A stretch of 64,000 nucleotides of DNA from Melanocharis versteri (GCA_013397845.1 VZTG01005248.1:5190068-5254067); one strand, 5' to 3'; positions 37,301 through 49,644 are shown, counted from the first letter of the stretch. The notes: generated by a model from the sequence alone, not told the origin. Numbers and translations: made by a program.

Positions 37301-40300
37301 TCCAGGTGATAGTCAAGGCATCTGGATGCCTCCAAAAGCATATTTTTCGAATGGTTGCATTCTAGCAGCAAAAACGAGATCATTTTAAGGTGTATGCTCA
37401 TTTCTGATCAGTGTCTGTGTAACACAGGCAGTGACATAAAATGCCAATTACAGATAGAATGTCGTAAAGTCAGTGAACTGAAGGAAACTATGAACTCACA
37501 TGTTCTGATGATATCTTCTTCAGAAGTTCCGAACTGGGCGTGCCCACAACTTCCATTATTCTCTTTAGCTGATCGATATCTACATTATTTCAGGGAAATA
37601 AACAGCACACGGTCCTTCTGGGTTTAGACAATTAATGAACTTCCATGCACGTAACTACGATATTTAAAACCATTCAGCAAGACAATTCCACCATAGCCCA
37701 TGGAAGGATATCAATCCATACCTGCTTAAGCCTAGTCCTGGAGTATCAAATTCTCTTCTGTACTACATTATCTTGTGAGGTATGTCAGCTGCATCAAAAA
37801 TACTGCTTTTCTGTCCTACTTCCCAATTTAATACATTCTTAAGCTTAATCTTAATAGCACATTTATGTTTCAGTGATCTGAGGGATTTCTGAAGATCAAT
37901 CTAATATGATATACAGCTCAGAGGGCTAGATTACTAATCTGAAGACTGGCAAGTGACAAGTTTTCATTTGGTACCTTTAAAAATCTGTTTTATATAGGTC
38001 TCAAGATTAGAAGCTTTGAAAATGCTAATTTTTCATTGTCATATAGGACCTGTAAAGTATATTACATTTTTGATAGAGACTCAAGATTATTTCACAGCTT
38101 TATTTAAATTGATATAATCATATAATTGGAGACAATATTTTGTAATAACTAAAAAAATCTTATTTCTTTCAAACTAGATATACTGATTTTTCAAATACCA
38201 CATATCATGTAATCAAACAGACTGAGGACAGTCATCTCTCAATGATGAACACCTGGAGAATGCCTGTGGTTACAATAGAGTCTAATCATGCTCAGCACAA
38301 TAGAAAGACTAGTGGGGAGACTTGGTCTCAGCTCCCTTAAGATTATTTCACGTAATTCTAATGTCATGATGCTTTGCACCCAAAACCAGCTTAGTATTAG
38401 CAGAAGTATTTGCTTTTTGAGGGGTTTCAGAGTAGCAAGAAATGTCAATATACAGTACAGAAGAATGTGCTTTTGTTTCTCATAATAAAAGCTTTCCTCC
38501 TTGATGCAGTTGTTTCCTCATTCCTTATTATGTGTTTTTCTTCAGCTTGCTTTTATTATTTTACTGCTCTCCACAGCAACATCTCTTTTTTGCTCCTGCC
38601 AGCACAGGAAATGCCAATGGAAATCCCTGATGCTCCATCAGGGACCACAGCACAGTGCTGCAGAAAAGAGAGGGCTTTGTTGCTCCTGTGGCATTTCTGG
38701 AACTACTGGCTTTTTAAAAATATAACAGGATACAACAGGCCTATTAATTCACTTATTATTTAAAAGTCAACTCATTTGCATTTTAGGAACTTTCAGCCTA
38801 AAAGCAGTTCTATTTTTTAAAATTGTAGTAGCTGATGAAAAACTAGTGCCTTTACTCAGCTTCAGTTTTAGCGTATGTTATTTCAATAAGATCCACACAT
38901 GGAAGAAATCTATTCTGTTGTAACTAGGTCATTATTTAAATACAGATACACAAAAGAATAAATGTAACTTTTTGTTGTTTAGGAACATCTGTTACTGGTT
39001 TTTATCCTACCAGTGGGTCTCATATTCAGTTGTCAGATATACTGAACTGAAAGATTAGCAAATTGTTTATTCTTTTACAAGTTTGTTACCTCAAAACCAT
39101 GTCCATAGAAACACTCAAGTCCTTAGGAAAAAAAGGGAAGAATTAGAGAGTATTTTTGTAGCTTGCATTCTAAGTTTTATATTAAGGATACAATCATTTC
39201 CTGGAAACAGAGCCTTTCCTTTCAATAGCTCTGCCATGATACATCCAACCGACCATATGTCAACTGCCAAAAAACAGAGACAGAAATGTGCACAATGAAT
39301 CAAAGAGATCCTTAAACACAGCTGCTTCTTGGTTTAAAACTATCACTACATCCAGCTGTAGCAAAATACAAGCCTTCACAGTTTACCTGTTTGATTGTAG
39401 TGCATCCAGTTTAACATAATTTCTGGAGCTCTGTACCATCTTGTTGCAACATATCCAGTCATTTCGTCATCAGTTTGACGAGCTAAACCAAAGTCTAAAA
39501 TCTACAGAATAAAAATAAAATAATAATTTAAAACAAACCCTTTCACTTTCGTTACAGGTCCTGTTTTTCCCATTACTCATTTCTGAGTTTTCCGTAGTCC
39601 CTCACTGTCGGTGAAGTAAAACAGCAGCACTCTGCAGACGAGCTCATCTGCTCTCCCTGCTGTATCCCTGCAGCCTCTGGTGCTGCATAAAGATATTTCC
39701 ACTGCAATGAACCTGGTGCTTTGTTCTCCAAGGCAGACTTTATATCTTGCCTTGAATTCAATTTTCCACTGACATTCACTTACTAAAAATAAATGCTGTT
39801 GCTATAAAAAATGAAATATTATTATCAACTGGGAGTGTTTGTTTAAAATGCCAACAGCAAGCACCAGTGGCCATTTAAAGACCAAAGAGCTGATCACAAA
39901 TCTGCAGAATTTCTGTTGTCTAATTTTTTTATGTCTAAGTACTTACTCAAATCACACGTTATCCCGATGCCACTAGGAGAGAAATGTATATCCCGTGTAA
40001 CAATGTAAATTTAAATCACACCCCATTTGTTTTCAGTAGAACTTGCCCACCAAAACAACCAAAGGAGCTCTGTTTTTTTTCACAGAGGCTTGATCACAAA
40101 GTGTTCCCCTCCAAATGCTTTCCCTTGCTAAGTTTACATTGATGGGAAGTTACTTCAACTGAATTTTCCCAGCTCATTTCTTCGCTTTCTGTTCTTTTCT
40201 CTGGTTAGTCTATGTCCCACTAATTACGGACCCTAGCTCTAAGAGAGGCTGCTATGAAAGGGAACCATCTGAGCCTCAGTGCTGTTACGTCAGTCATCTG

Positions 40301-43300
40301 AGCTAGCTAACATCTCCTCACATAGAAATGTGAGTAAGATCATTGAGCATCTCCTGTGATGAGATCCAGGATTATTTATTAAGCTGATGGTTAATCCTTT
40401 TCATAGGGTAGGGAGTAAGAAAATTTCAAGAGTATCATTCAAAGTTCCTCAGCTATAATCCAATTAAAAGATATAAAAAGCCTAAAGAAAGATATTAAGA
40501 TATAAATAATTATCATCTTTACTTCCAGTATAGTTTAAAAGCATAATTTATTTCTTAAGTAAGTGAAGAAAAATGCATGAGGCAAACAAGGCGCAAATAA
40601 TGGCGTGAAACTCAAACACTAATGCCCTTATTTTTATAAGGATTTTGGCAATATTTTTCCTTAACAGCTGATCCCTTCCATCAAATGTGCACACATACAC
40701 ACTCTTTCCTTCTTTTTGCTTTTATTTCCCTTTTGTTAGTACTTGGAAATATCCACTAGATTGTTCTATTTAAAATAATTTGAGGAAGTAAAGCTATAAA
40801 TATAAACAAAGCATAGAGCGGTGTACCAAATGCTAGACAGGGAGGTGCACAGATTTCTTAATAATAGAAAAAAACAGTAAAAGTCTCCTTTACTCACACT
40901 ACAAAAATACAGTACACATTTTAGAGTACATGATCAAACACAGATGACCCACAAAATTTCACAGATGCTGAACACACATGCATGAAGACATTAAAGAGAT
41001 AATCATGAAACTTGCTGAACATCTGCAAGTGTCACTAAATCAAACAGGAACTACAGTTTCTCACCACAGATCTGGATTAGTGCAAGAACCTAACTGCACT
41101 GCTCTTACTCATTATTGTGATTTTTTGCTGATCTTGTAGTATTTGGAGTCTTTTCTTAAATCTCTTGCAGCTGGAATAAAGTGATTACATCAGAGTCTTA
41201 GGAACAGGAATAAAGATGTTTCTGGCTGTCATGGAGAAATGTTTAACTTCTCATTCTTAAGCTTAAAGGCTTAGAAAGCTACATCTTTTCCTTCTCCAGA
41301 GTCTCATGCTTATTATGTCGTACCATATCACACAGCTACACCAGGAGATGTATTTATATAGATGTGTACATCAAAATAACTTTCAGGAAGCAAGGATTAC
41401 AGGGTTCTTTTTGGTTGGTTGGGGTTTTTTGTTTGTTTGTCTTAGTGCCTATAACTGGTAATACTGGTAATATTTTTTGCCATCATTATTTAATTTAGCT
41501 TGTATGTTCTACAGACACAAAAATGAAAGTTGTTACAAGGCTTCATCTATACATGGCAGATGTAGATACATATCACAGGTCAGACTCTCAAGAGATATAC
41601 TCAGTTAAGTACTCACTCAGGGGCCAAACTGTTATCTATGTACCATCTGTGGGGTACACAGGGATTCTGCAAAGATATTTGCATTCATATTAAATTAACA
41701 TTTGGGAGAAAACATATTCATGGAAATGGGCAAGTAGCAAACAGTTGAAATTAATGGAATGAGACATAAAAATGGTAACTAATGTTTTCTCAGAAAACTG
41801 TCATCCTGAGAGTTTTTACAACACTCTGTTACAAGAGCATGATACCTACCCTCAATTCACAGTCTTCATTTACGGCTAGGTTACTGGGCTTCAGGTCCTG
41901 TAGCAGAACACAGAGTTGGTCAAGAACTACTTCAACCTTTTAAAATATATTGTAACTATGTCTATGTGCATCTGATGCACAGAGGGACACACTCCCTTCA
42001 TTTTCATTACCTCAAAGACTGAACTCACCCGATGGATGATTCCAGCTGAGTGAATATACTGTGAAACAAAAAAAAAAAGGTAAGATTTGAAGTTAGAGGT
42101 GAAGGGAGGTAGAAGCCACTTGTCATATTTTTTTGCTTCTGAGACTGACTGTTTTATAAACAGAAAATACTTACGTCATACCATATTTTCAGATCAGAGG
42201 TATGTCAAACTTCAAAACCTCCCTGTTTTGTCTTATCCAGAACTGGATATTTCAGGAAAGGTAACCATGAAGATTAGATTCCACCATGAAAGGCAGCACT
42301 CACAATGATTCTTCTGTTTAAAGTCTCTTACCAATTTGGAATTTGTTCCAGCCTTCCCTGGATGTCTATGTTGATCAGCTAGTGGCTAGTGAAATCAGTG
42401 GCCTAGCATGGTTGACTCCTACATGATGTAAGACACCTTCCCATACTGTGAACACTGACGTGGATGAAAGCAGCCACACCTGCACTCTGGGACAGGTCAG
42501 TGACCAAAATACCCACCCCTAAGCCACAGCATTACTTCAGGTCCACTTTCAAAGCAGTATTTCAGTGGCTATTTAGTGTCTCTGCTATTTTACATAAAGC
42601 ACTCAAAACCAAAAACCAAGAAAAGCTTACTTTGTCATTGCCTATCATTCTCTAGTTAGGATTAACAGCAAGCTTATCTATGATCTTATCAACCAGCATC
42701 AGCAGGGCCTTGAAAACCTACTCTCTAGAGGTGAATTCACCTTTTTCAGGAGAAGGGATTATACACAAAACCTGTACAGCAGCTAGGAAAGCCCAAAGAG
42801 AACACAAGGGCATTCTTCATGTTCCAGACCTAAGCACTGTTCAGCAGAAGGCAGGGCCACCTCCCAGTGTTCCTCACAGCAGCTGCAAGCAGCTGAATGA
42901 ACAGGAAACCAAAACACTGCTATCAACAGGAGCCCTGTCCCTGCTCTGCTGAGACAACCACAGGAGCCCCTCCTGGTGCCACCAAGCAGTCATACACAGG
43001 ATCAAATGTTCTTTGACTAACGAGACAGGAGAATTTCATGAGAATTTCAATTCCAGAAGAGAGGAGCCACCAGCAACCCCTCCCCTTTGAAACAGAGCCA
43101 GAAATGCACCTGAGTGCATTTCTGAAATTAATATTCACTTAGAGCACAATTCTTACTATTATTTAGCTTTGACACAACGCAGACGTATATTCAAAACCAC
43201 AAGCAGGATAATTAATGCCAGAATCCATCTTCCTAACTAAGCTATTAACTCACGTAAATGAGACAAAGCAATTAAGGGCTCAGTTTTGCAATTTTTATTC

Positions 43301-46300
43301 ACTAAAATTTGTACTTAAAGCGACAGAACCTGCACACATGAATAAAAATTACTGCCTCAGGCACAAGGTGACTTGCTGAAAATCATGTAATAAGTATATT
43401 TTGGAGCCAGTATTTATCATGGCTTGCTTTCAAACATATAATTATTTTCTGTGTCTAAAATATCAATTACTGTTAAGTTAGCTAGTAAAGCTGCTGACCT
43501 CTCTCTGTTTGCTTATATCTCGGAAAAATCCATTCTGGTCTGAGAAGAGGCTTGGCACCTAGTAACGGGAAGCATTACCTACATCTTCTCCTGTTTATAG
43601 ACACTTACATATTAAACATCAGCAAAATGATACAGACTTTGATTCTTCTGGAAGAAAATTTTGCTGCAGATTCATTGCCAATCGCCTGTGTTATTTAAGT
43701 GTATAAATTTTAACTGATATGATTTAAGGAAATAGTGACTTTACAGGCAGACTAAATCCTAAGTGACTGTGTGCAGCATCGTACATTGCAGGGATAAATT
43801 TCTACTTCCAGACATTCCCCAAAGGACCCAACAAAGTTGGTTATCTCTTCACCTACATGACACTCTCTACAAAAATCAGGACTGCGATTTTTCAAAGTGG
43901 CTCATGTCTTTCAAAACTCATAAATGTAAGTTACTTTCCATATTGTTCTTTATCTGTTTTGCATCCTTCAGAATTTTTGAGACCTTACATAGCATGTTAT
44001 TGTCCTGCAACAGGAACTGAAATAGACACTGACCTAAAGTTAACTTTCAAGGGGAATATTCATGTGTATTGTGCATGTAAACACTGGTAGGCTTGGGGGT
44101 TTATTTCTGGTTAGAAAAATTAACTGATAATTTCTGAAATGATTGCTGCTATTTGTGCACTTTTAAGACATAAAAAAAAAAAGTGTTCAAGTACACTCAG
44201 TGCAACCAATCAATCCTCACAACATCTAGATTGCTGACTCATTACTACAACATTTAGATTCCTGGACTTAGACAGTACCTTAAGACCCCGAAGTAACTGA
44301 TAGATGAGAAACTGTATATGATCATCCGTTAACTTCTGGCACTTCACAATGTTATTCAGGTCAGCACCCATTAAATTTGTCACAAGATATCTGTGAAAAT
44401 AAAAAAGTGAGAAAAAAACCACACAGAATGGCAGAACATAAATTCTTCTAGAAGAGTAACCACACAGGCCATGTAGGTTTCTTTTCCACTGTCTACTAAC
44501 ACATTTTATATCCTTTATATCAGCTATGAGTTCTAATAATGCAATCACTGCTATGAGACTTAATACAATGAAAAAGAAAAATCCTTGGAGTACATTAGAA
44601 GCTTTTATCTCTGTTTTCTCCATGACACACTACAGCAATGCTACATACAATGTATTTTTTGATTAAGAGGAAGCCTCACCCAACATCGAAATGGCAGCCT
44701 GAGGCAGGACCTGCAAGACCCTGGAATATCTGATGATGGAGGGTAATATTAGAGTGGTAGAAATAAGAGTGTTTTGTGTAACTTCCCTCCCTGTTCCCAC
44801 TGGAAGTTTAATTTTTTGACAGATTTTGCAGAAACGTTGATTCTTTTCCAAGCACAGCACCGGAACAATAGTATGCATCCGTCAAACCCAATTCCCACTC
44901 GTGTAATTTTGCCCCAGAGTCAAAGGGGTTTGGTCACTAATCTGCACGGAGACAAAAACATGTTAACTACTATTTCTTCTGCTAAATTGTTTACCTAAGT
45001 GCTTATAGAATTATGTAAACCAAAAGGAACTCAGCATAAATCGTATGTTTGAGTCACACAAAAAAATACCTAGTTTTAGGCTAGCCAGCAGTCTTGCCTA
45101 AATTTACCTTGTCGCAATTAACTAACAGAATACTTTCCTGCATTCTTGAACTCTGCCATCAATCTATGAAAAAATAATCTACACGTTACAAACACACAAT
45201 TGAACTGAAAAAGTTTTAAGTTTATTGGCATTTATGCAGCATTAAATCATTTACCATATACCTTTAATCTAATTAAAATAATTTAAATTATCATTTTAAA
45301 AAGTACAAAAATTAGGTCCATCTCCCTGCCTCCTCTTTTGTGGGAAAGTTGCAAAAAGATTTTTACAAAGCTGACTGTGGCTGAAAGTCTTTTAGAAATT
45401 TATGTTCTTCCTTTTTAAAACCAGAATGGTATTTACTTACTTAGTAACTAGTCAGAATGATTTAAAAAATTTTACTTACACTTCGTTGAAGTTTTCTATT
45501 GATGTTGCAGGTGTAAAAACATCTAGCAGTCCTATAACCTGTCAGATGAAAGAAGGTGAAGGAAGTGACATTTTATTTTTACAAACCTGTAAAGCAACAT
45601 GTAATTTGTATTGACAGTGCTCAGCATTCTTGGGATGAAACTTACGAAAATATGAATACGGTCATCCTGAAAACTGACATAATAGGTGGTCTGTAAGGGT
45701 ATCCCCTCAGCCATCTTAATTACAATCTTAATTACAAAGAGTAAAAAAAATAAAGGCAGAAAAAGTAATGTCTCATTACAGAAAAGCTGACACATGCCTT
45801 ATACAATTGTTATACTTTAGATTACGCGCACTTTATTGGTGGAGTTTTCTTGGTCTGTTTTTGTTAACATTTTGTTATGGATGCTTTTATGGATACTTTC
45901 TCCTGGATACTTTTCAATCAACTGTATTTTATTCAGTTTTCAAATCATCAAGCTACCTTTAAGCAAGTGGATGCTCCAGTAAAATCAACTGTTCACCACA
46001 TAAACTTAGACCACCACTCAGTTATGTGTGGTCTGAAGGTCTATTGTCTTTTATTTAGCTATTACACTGTTGTCAATTGCAATGAGATTAATCAGCCCTT
46101 AATTTCTCAACTGAATCCAAATTCAGCAAAAGCAGGTTTGAGGTGTGGGGTTTTTTTTTCTGGACTGATGTTTCAAGATGTTTCAACAGTACTGAATAGA
46201 ATACTTTTATTACTTTAGTTAGAGAAGAGGATGACTTATTTTGAGTTTCATTAACCTCACCTTCAAGATTTAATTATATATTTTTGAAATAAAAATGCAG

Positions 46301-46617
46301 CCTGTTACTGAAAGTTTCTAAAGCTCAATGACTTCACTACACTTAAGATGGCTAGGTTCAGGTTATCTTGGGTAGCTAGACAGTTGCACATACCTTTTTG
46401 AAAAAGATTGTATCAAACTGAAATTAAGCCTATATTGTAAACTTTTGTAATGGAAATCCAAAGGGTGAGAACTCACTCTCCACTTACATTCTCATGCTTC
46501 ATGTGCTTAAGCAGCCGAAGCTCTCGGTAGGTCCTCCGGGCATGGATAAGTGATTGAAAAGGTCTTGAAAGCTTTTTCACTGCCACCTTCTGTCTTGTTT
46601 TGGTATCATACGCTGAG
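31312..46617 (-). CDS. MAPK11: MAPK11 (p38 beta MAP kinase), exons 2-12, first exon missing
   Basis: Serine/threonine kinase of the p38 stress pathway, activated by MKK3/MKK6 and acting in cytoplasm and nucleus. Eleven exons join in frame as 46617-46488, 45538-45480, 44390-44279, 42058-42029, 41897-41850, 39501-39387, 39263-39192, 37579-37500, 34735-34657, 34079-33906 and 31385-31312. They supply 323 full codons; with the usual 39-codon first exon the protein would be about 362 residues, against 364 in human p38 beta. Visible in p38 numbering: catalytic Lys53 in VAVKK, Glu71, Thr106 gatekeeper, HRD ending at Asp150, DFG 168-170, TGY 180-182 and the acidic docking patch HDPDDEP. Assignment to MAPK11 rather than MAPK14 rests on GKALFPG, FRGANPL, DEPEAELYDES and the C-terminal SLEIEQ. 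All introns are GT-AG. Exon 1, with the glycine-rich loop, was not found and probably lies in the gap at 59096-59465. Confidence 0.96.
31386..33905 (-). other. MAPK11 intron 11
   Basis: A 2.5 kb AT-rich intron bounded by GTATCA and CTACAG. It includes a 17-base tandem duplication (AGAGAATTCACCTT twice) near 32500-32535. Nothing else recognised. Confidence 0.85.
32500..32535. repeat. Short tandem duplication
   Basis: CAAGAGAATTCACCTT appears twice with 17-base spacing in MAPK11 intron 11. Confidence 0.8.
33906..34079 (-). CDS. MAPK11: MAPK11 exon 11 (common docking region)
   Basis: A 174-base exon between CCTTAG and GTATCA. It encodes AVDLLEKMLILDSDKRITAS and onward to ERTIDEWK. It contains the acidic common-docking patch (YHDPDDEP) used by MKKs, MAPKAPKs and phosphatases. 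DEPEAELYDES places it with MAPK11, since MAPK14 has DEPVADPYDQS. Confidence 0.98.
34080..34656 (-). other. MAPK11 intron 10
   Basis: A 577-base intron between GTAAGA and CCTTAG. Nothing recognised. Confidence 0.88.
34657..34735 (-). CDS. MAPK11: MAPK11 exon 10
   Basis: A 79-base exon between TCTAG and GTAAGA, encoding ARKYIESLPHMPQQDLKAVF and then RGANPL, with one base left for the next Ala codon. FRGANPL is a p38 beta signature. Confidence 0.96.
34736..37499 (-). other. MAPK11 intron 9
   Basis: A 2.76 kb intron between GTGAGT and TCTAG. Only short chance ORFs. Confidence 0.85.
37500..37579 (-). CDS. MAPK11: MAPK11 exon 9
   Basis: An 80-base exon read directly from the minus strand between ATGTAG and GTGAGT. 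It encodes IDQLKRIMEVVGTPSSELLK then KISSEH, which is close to human p38 beta. It covers the start of the MAPK insert. No ATG lies close upstream, so ATG-based ORF scanning misses it. Confidence 0.95.
37580..39191 (-). other. MAPK11 intron 8
   Basis: A 1.6 kb intron between GTATCC and ATGTAG. The plus-strand open frame at 38410-38763 has no recognisable domain. Confidence 0.85.
39192..39263 (-). CDS. MAPK11: MAPK11 exon 8
   Basis: A 72-base exon encoding VDIWSVGCIMAELLKGKALF and then PGND, with a final split Tyr codon. GKALFPG matches MAPK11, whereas MAPK14 has GRTLFPG. It forms helix F and part of the MAPK insert base. Acceptor GGCAG, donor GTATCC. Confidence 0.97.
39387..39501 (-). CDS. 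MAPK11: MAPK11 exon 7 (DFG and TGY activation loop)
   Basis: A 115-base exon between CTGTAG and GTAAAC, beginning ILDFGLARQTDDEMTGYVAT and ending NWMHYNQT. It contains the magnesium-binding DFG (168-170) and the dual phosphorylation motif Thr180-Gly-Tyr182, the target of MKK3/MKK6. The APE motif (RAPEIML) is intact. This exon is the strongest evidence that the gene encodes an activatable p38 kinase. Confidence 0.98.
39502..41849 (-). other. MAPK11 intron 6
   Basis: A 2.35 kb AT-rich intron between GTAGGT and CTGTAG, with no recognised element. The adjacent introns 7 (39264-39386) and 5 (41898-42028) are only 123 and 131 bases long. Confidence 0.85.
41850..41897 (-). CDS. MAPK11: MAPK11 exon 6 (catalytic Asp150)
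   Basis: A 48-base exon encoding DLKPSNLAVNEDCELR. It supplies the catalytic Asp150, Lys152 and Asn155. Ser154 (KPSN) is the alpha/beta form; the neighbouring MAPK12 has KPGN at the same place. The terminal Arg (CELR) is the human MAPK11 form, where MAPK14 has CELK. Confidence 0.97.
42029..42058 (-). CDS. MAPK11: MAPK11 exon 5 (30-base micro-exon)
   Basis: Encodes YIHSAGIIHR, the first part of the catalytic loop, between TTTCACAG and GTGAGT. The 30-base size and phase 0 at both ends are the p38 family standard. The Arg of the HRD motif is its last codon and the Asp is the first codon of exon 6. Confidence 0.96.
42059..44278 (-). other. MAPK11 intron 4
   Basis: A 2.2 kb intron between GTACTG and TTTCACAG. 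Nothing recognised. Confidence 0.85.
44279..44390 (-). CDS. MAPK11: MAPK11 exon 4 (gatekeeper and hinge)
   Basis: A 112-base exon encoding YLVTNLMGADLNNIVKC and onward to QLLRGLK. Thr106 is the gatekeeper, followed by the hinge with Gly110. A small gatekeeper is what makes p38 alpha and beta sensitive to pyridinyl-imidazole inhibitors. The residue after the gatekeeper is Asn, where human p38 beta has Thr and p38 alpha has His. Acceptor CACAG, donor GTACTG. Confidence 0.97.
44391..46487 (-). other. MAPK11 introns 3 and 2
   Basis: Two introns of 1089 and 949 bases flanking exon 3 (45480-45538). No repeats or RNA genes recognised. Confidence 0.85.
45480..45538 (-). CDS. MAPK11: MAPK11 exon 3 (residues 83-102)
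   Basis: A 59-base exon between CAG and GTAAGT. It encodes VIGLLDVFTPATSIENFNEV, with the final Val codon split. The ATSIENF stretch matches the p38 alpha/beta subgroup and not the gamma/delta subgroup. Confidence 0.97.
46488..46617 (-). CDS. MAPK11: MAPK11 exon 2 (residues 39-82)
   Basis: A 130-base exon after a pyrimidine-rich acceptor ending CTTCCAG and before donor GTAAGT. It begins with the last base of a split codon and encodes SAYDTKTRQKVAVKKLSRPF and onward to LKHMKHEN. It carries the ATP-anchoring Lys53 and the alpha-C helix Glu71 (in RTYRELRLL). The open frame continues upstream into intron 1, but the FFFPSSS it would encode there is simply the translated polypyrimidine tract. Confidence 0.97.
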
Positions 46618-49600
46618 CTGGAAGAGGGAAAGAAAAAGTCCACATTGATGGCATGTTCTACAGCAAAGCTCTCAACCAGTTCATTGAAGGAACCTGTACT
46701 CTCCTGAGGGTTCTTACCCCTTCCTTTACCCTCCCTCACCTTCTGTTCAGGGACTGCAACCTTTCGAATGCTGAACGCAGGTCCCTTGTTTTCCATCTAG
46801 CAAATTACTAATGCTTATGGTGCTGTTCAGGACTCACCCCCAGGCAACCCTTCCCCAAATGGCAGGAAAAGTAACCAGACAATTAGTTCCATCAGTGCAG
46901 CTCCAGCCTCCAGCTCCAGGGCAAGGCTCGTGGGGAATATGGGGATTCAAACTGAAGTTTGTTCTTACTGAGCAAATTGGAACCTTTACTAATTAGAGGA
47001 ACACTGCCTTTGCATCTATGAATATTAATTATTATGTAACCATTAGCTTGCTAGATGATAATGTCCCCAGACTGGTGTCAAATTAGGATGTTGACATAAC
47101 CAAGGCCATGCCTTTCCCAACAAGTGAACAATGGGCACGTCTTGTACTCCAGCCCACATATCCACAGCACACGCTTAATGTCCTGCAGATGGAGGTGTCC
47201 TGCTGGAGAGGACACTAAATATACAAGTCAATATCTGCAAGCAAGGGAGACCCACTCTTTTTTGGGCATTAGAAAGACATGACAAGCACAAGCCACAAAT
47301 AAATGATGTTTGATATGTAGCACAGGGATAAAAATGATCTCTGTATGTATTACTTCATGACACTACATAGCACAATTATAAAAAGATTCTGTTTGTTGCC
47401 TCCTCTTAAGAAGAAAAAAGTTTCTTTCAATTGTTACTCTTATCTATTAAGTAATTGTGTTCAATTAAAATACCTGGAAATTCTCAGTTTAAAGTATGGA
47501 TAACACTATCTGTACTTGCTAGAGAGCACTAACATGTCGAAAGCCTTCTCATACATTTATCTTACAGAACTTTTTTGGAGTTACAAACACAAAAATTACA
47601 CAACATGAAAAATGCATGGAGTAGAATGACAACAGTCAGCAGTCACATCAAATGCTATTAACTTCTTCTGCACAGTGTTTTAAACACTTCCATTGTAGAA
47701 GACTCAACTCATTGTAGAAGACACCTTCTAGAGACAAAAAAACATTGATTATGCCTGGAGTAGCTCTCAAACGAATACACTGAGCCTACAATCAGCTCCA
47801 AATAGGCGGGCTCTTACACATATTTGGTGCTATGCTAAAGTCACACAGAGCCAAGTGAAGAGCAAAGCCTCTATCTGCAGGACAAGGTGGTGTTTCTAAT
47901 CAGAAGAAACAAAGGATACAATCAATAAACGTGCAGGAAGAACAGTGGCATCTGAAAGGTGACTGTCCTAGAATTAACCCAACCTCCATGAGGCCAATCC
48001 AGAATTTCACAGACAGAACAGAAGTAAGTAGATTTAATCAACAAGTTTCCTGCAGGCACTATGGAAGGAGAGAGTCACTCATGAGATAAATGAAATAGAT
48101 AAGCAGGTTACTTAGCTAGTTTTTTGCAAGCATAACAGAAGCTGATCTTCTGGCAAGTTTTAAAGGTGTAGAGTGCTGTGGTTTAGCTGAGCACCGTCGA
48201 AAGGGCATTTCCTGAGCAGATGAAAGAATGCATAGGAAGAAGGAGAAGACTGGTATCACTCTGATGAGTGGATGGAAGGGATACAATAGAGAAACTTGTT
48301 CAAACAGTGGGGCAGGGACACAGTTACTCAGGATATGAGGATGCTGTGTGGCTTAAATACACGGAGCAGCTCAACAAACGGTGTGAGAACTGACAACAGA
48401 AATATCTTAAATTCCACATGACCAGCCACAGGGACAACATGAAGGCTGCACAAATAAATCTAAAGAAATAAAAAGAAAGCCAATGCTTAGCTTCTAATAT
48501 AACAAAGATTAGATGTAATTGCCCTGTGTTTAGTCATGGGCAACAAAGCCACTAGAGAACACTGCCAAGTCTCACAAACTCATACTGTCGATAGCCTTTC
48601 CAATTTTTTTGGGAAAGGAAATGTTTATCCAGGTAAATAAATAACATTGCTCAAAACAGCAGTCTGCTTAACATCTCATCTTTTCTGGTAATTCACAAGC
48701 CTTCCCACTCATGCTTGTACCAGTTTGTGAAATACTTGTACACATTATACAAGGCTAGGAAGAATTAGATTTTAAATCCCATCATCATGATAAACATCAC
48801 TCTCCTCCCAATTCTAAGTCCAAACATGAGTTTCAGTGGTTTAAAAACCACTGATCTTTAAGATGAATTGTTTTTTATCCTCTGTATGACTCAAGGCTGC
48901 AAAGCTTTTGGATGATACAAAGCACAATCTTTTTAGCTTCAGTAATTCTTATGACAGCAGCTTTTTAGACCCAAGATGAAATCACATAAGGAGAGAGGAG
49001 GAAAAGGAAAATTGACTCCTGAGACCTCCAATAGGAAATCATGAATTGAAGATGCACAGGCCAGGGACTTGGTTTCAATGAGTTTCTTGACACTCAACTA
49101 ACTGTACCAAATTATAACCAGAGCTAATGCCTTCAGACTATTTCCTTGCCTGGTTTACCATCATCATAATTCAAGTTATTAACAGTAAAGCATTCAAAAA
49201 TATGTTTCATGTTGTTCGAACTGTCTTGTTTGTCATATTCAAGGATGACTTGCATATGTGATCTCTGCTACTGCCTCTGTGATCACACTTTTAGACTAGA
49301 TCTCTCTGTCTTGCTATTACATCATCATAGCTACAATCTGGTTTGTCCCCTGAATCCCTCATCCACCCCAGAGTAAACTATTAGGTGGCAGGATGAGCTG
49401 CTTCCCTTTCTGTGTGATTTCCCCATGAACACTCAGCTTTCAGAGTAGTCCCCAGAGTGGACGTCTCTGGTCCCAGTCAGAGCAAAAATATGGGCCCACC
49501 TGTGCTCGGCACCTGTAAATCCTTCCTTGGGGGCCTGTGACCATCATGATTAAAATGACTGAAAACAGCTTCTTGAAAAATCCCAAACCTATGCTGTTAA

Positions 49601-49644
49601 CTAGTTTGATTTAACACGGAAGAAAAGGATTAGAGGCCCTCTGT

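Noticed and set aside
31312..46617. Assignment of the right-hand kinase to MAPK14
   Set aside because: GKALFPG, FRGANPL, DEPEAELYDES and SLEIEQ are MAPK11 forms. The tandem neighbour MAPK12 also fits the MAPK11-MAPK12 locus, not MAPK13-MAPK14.
46618..46796. In-frame ATG and about 60 codons directly upstream of MAPK11 exon 2 as an alternative N-terminus
   Set aside because: The frame runs through a good polypyrimidine tract and acceptor. The product would lack the glycine-rich loop, and no promoter-like sequence was seen.
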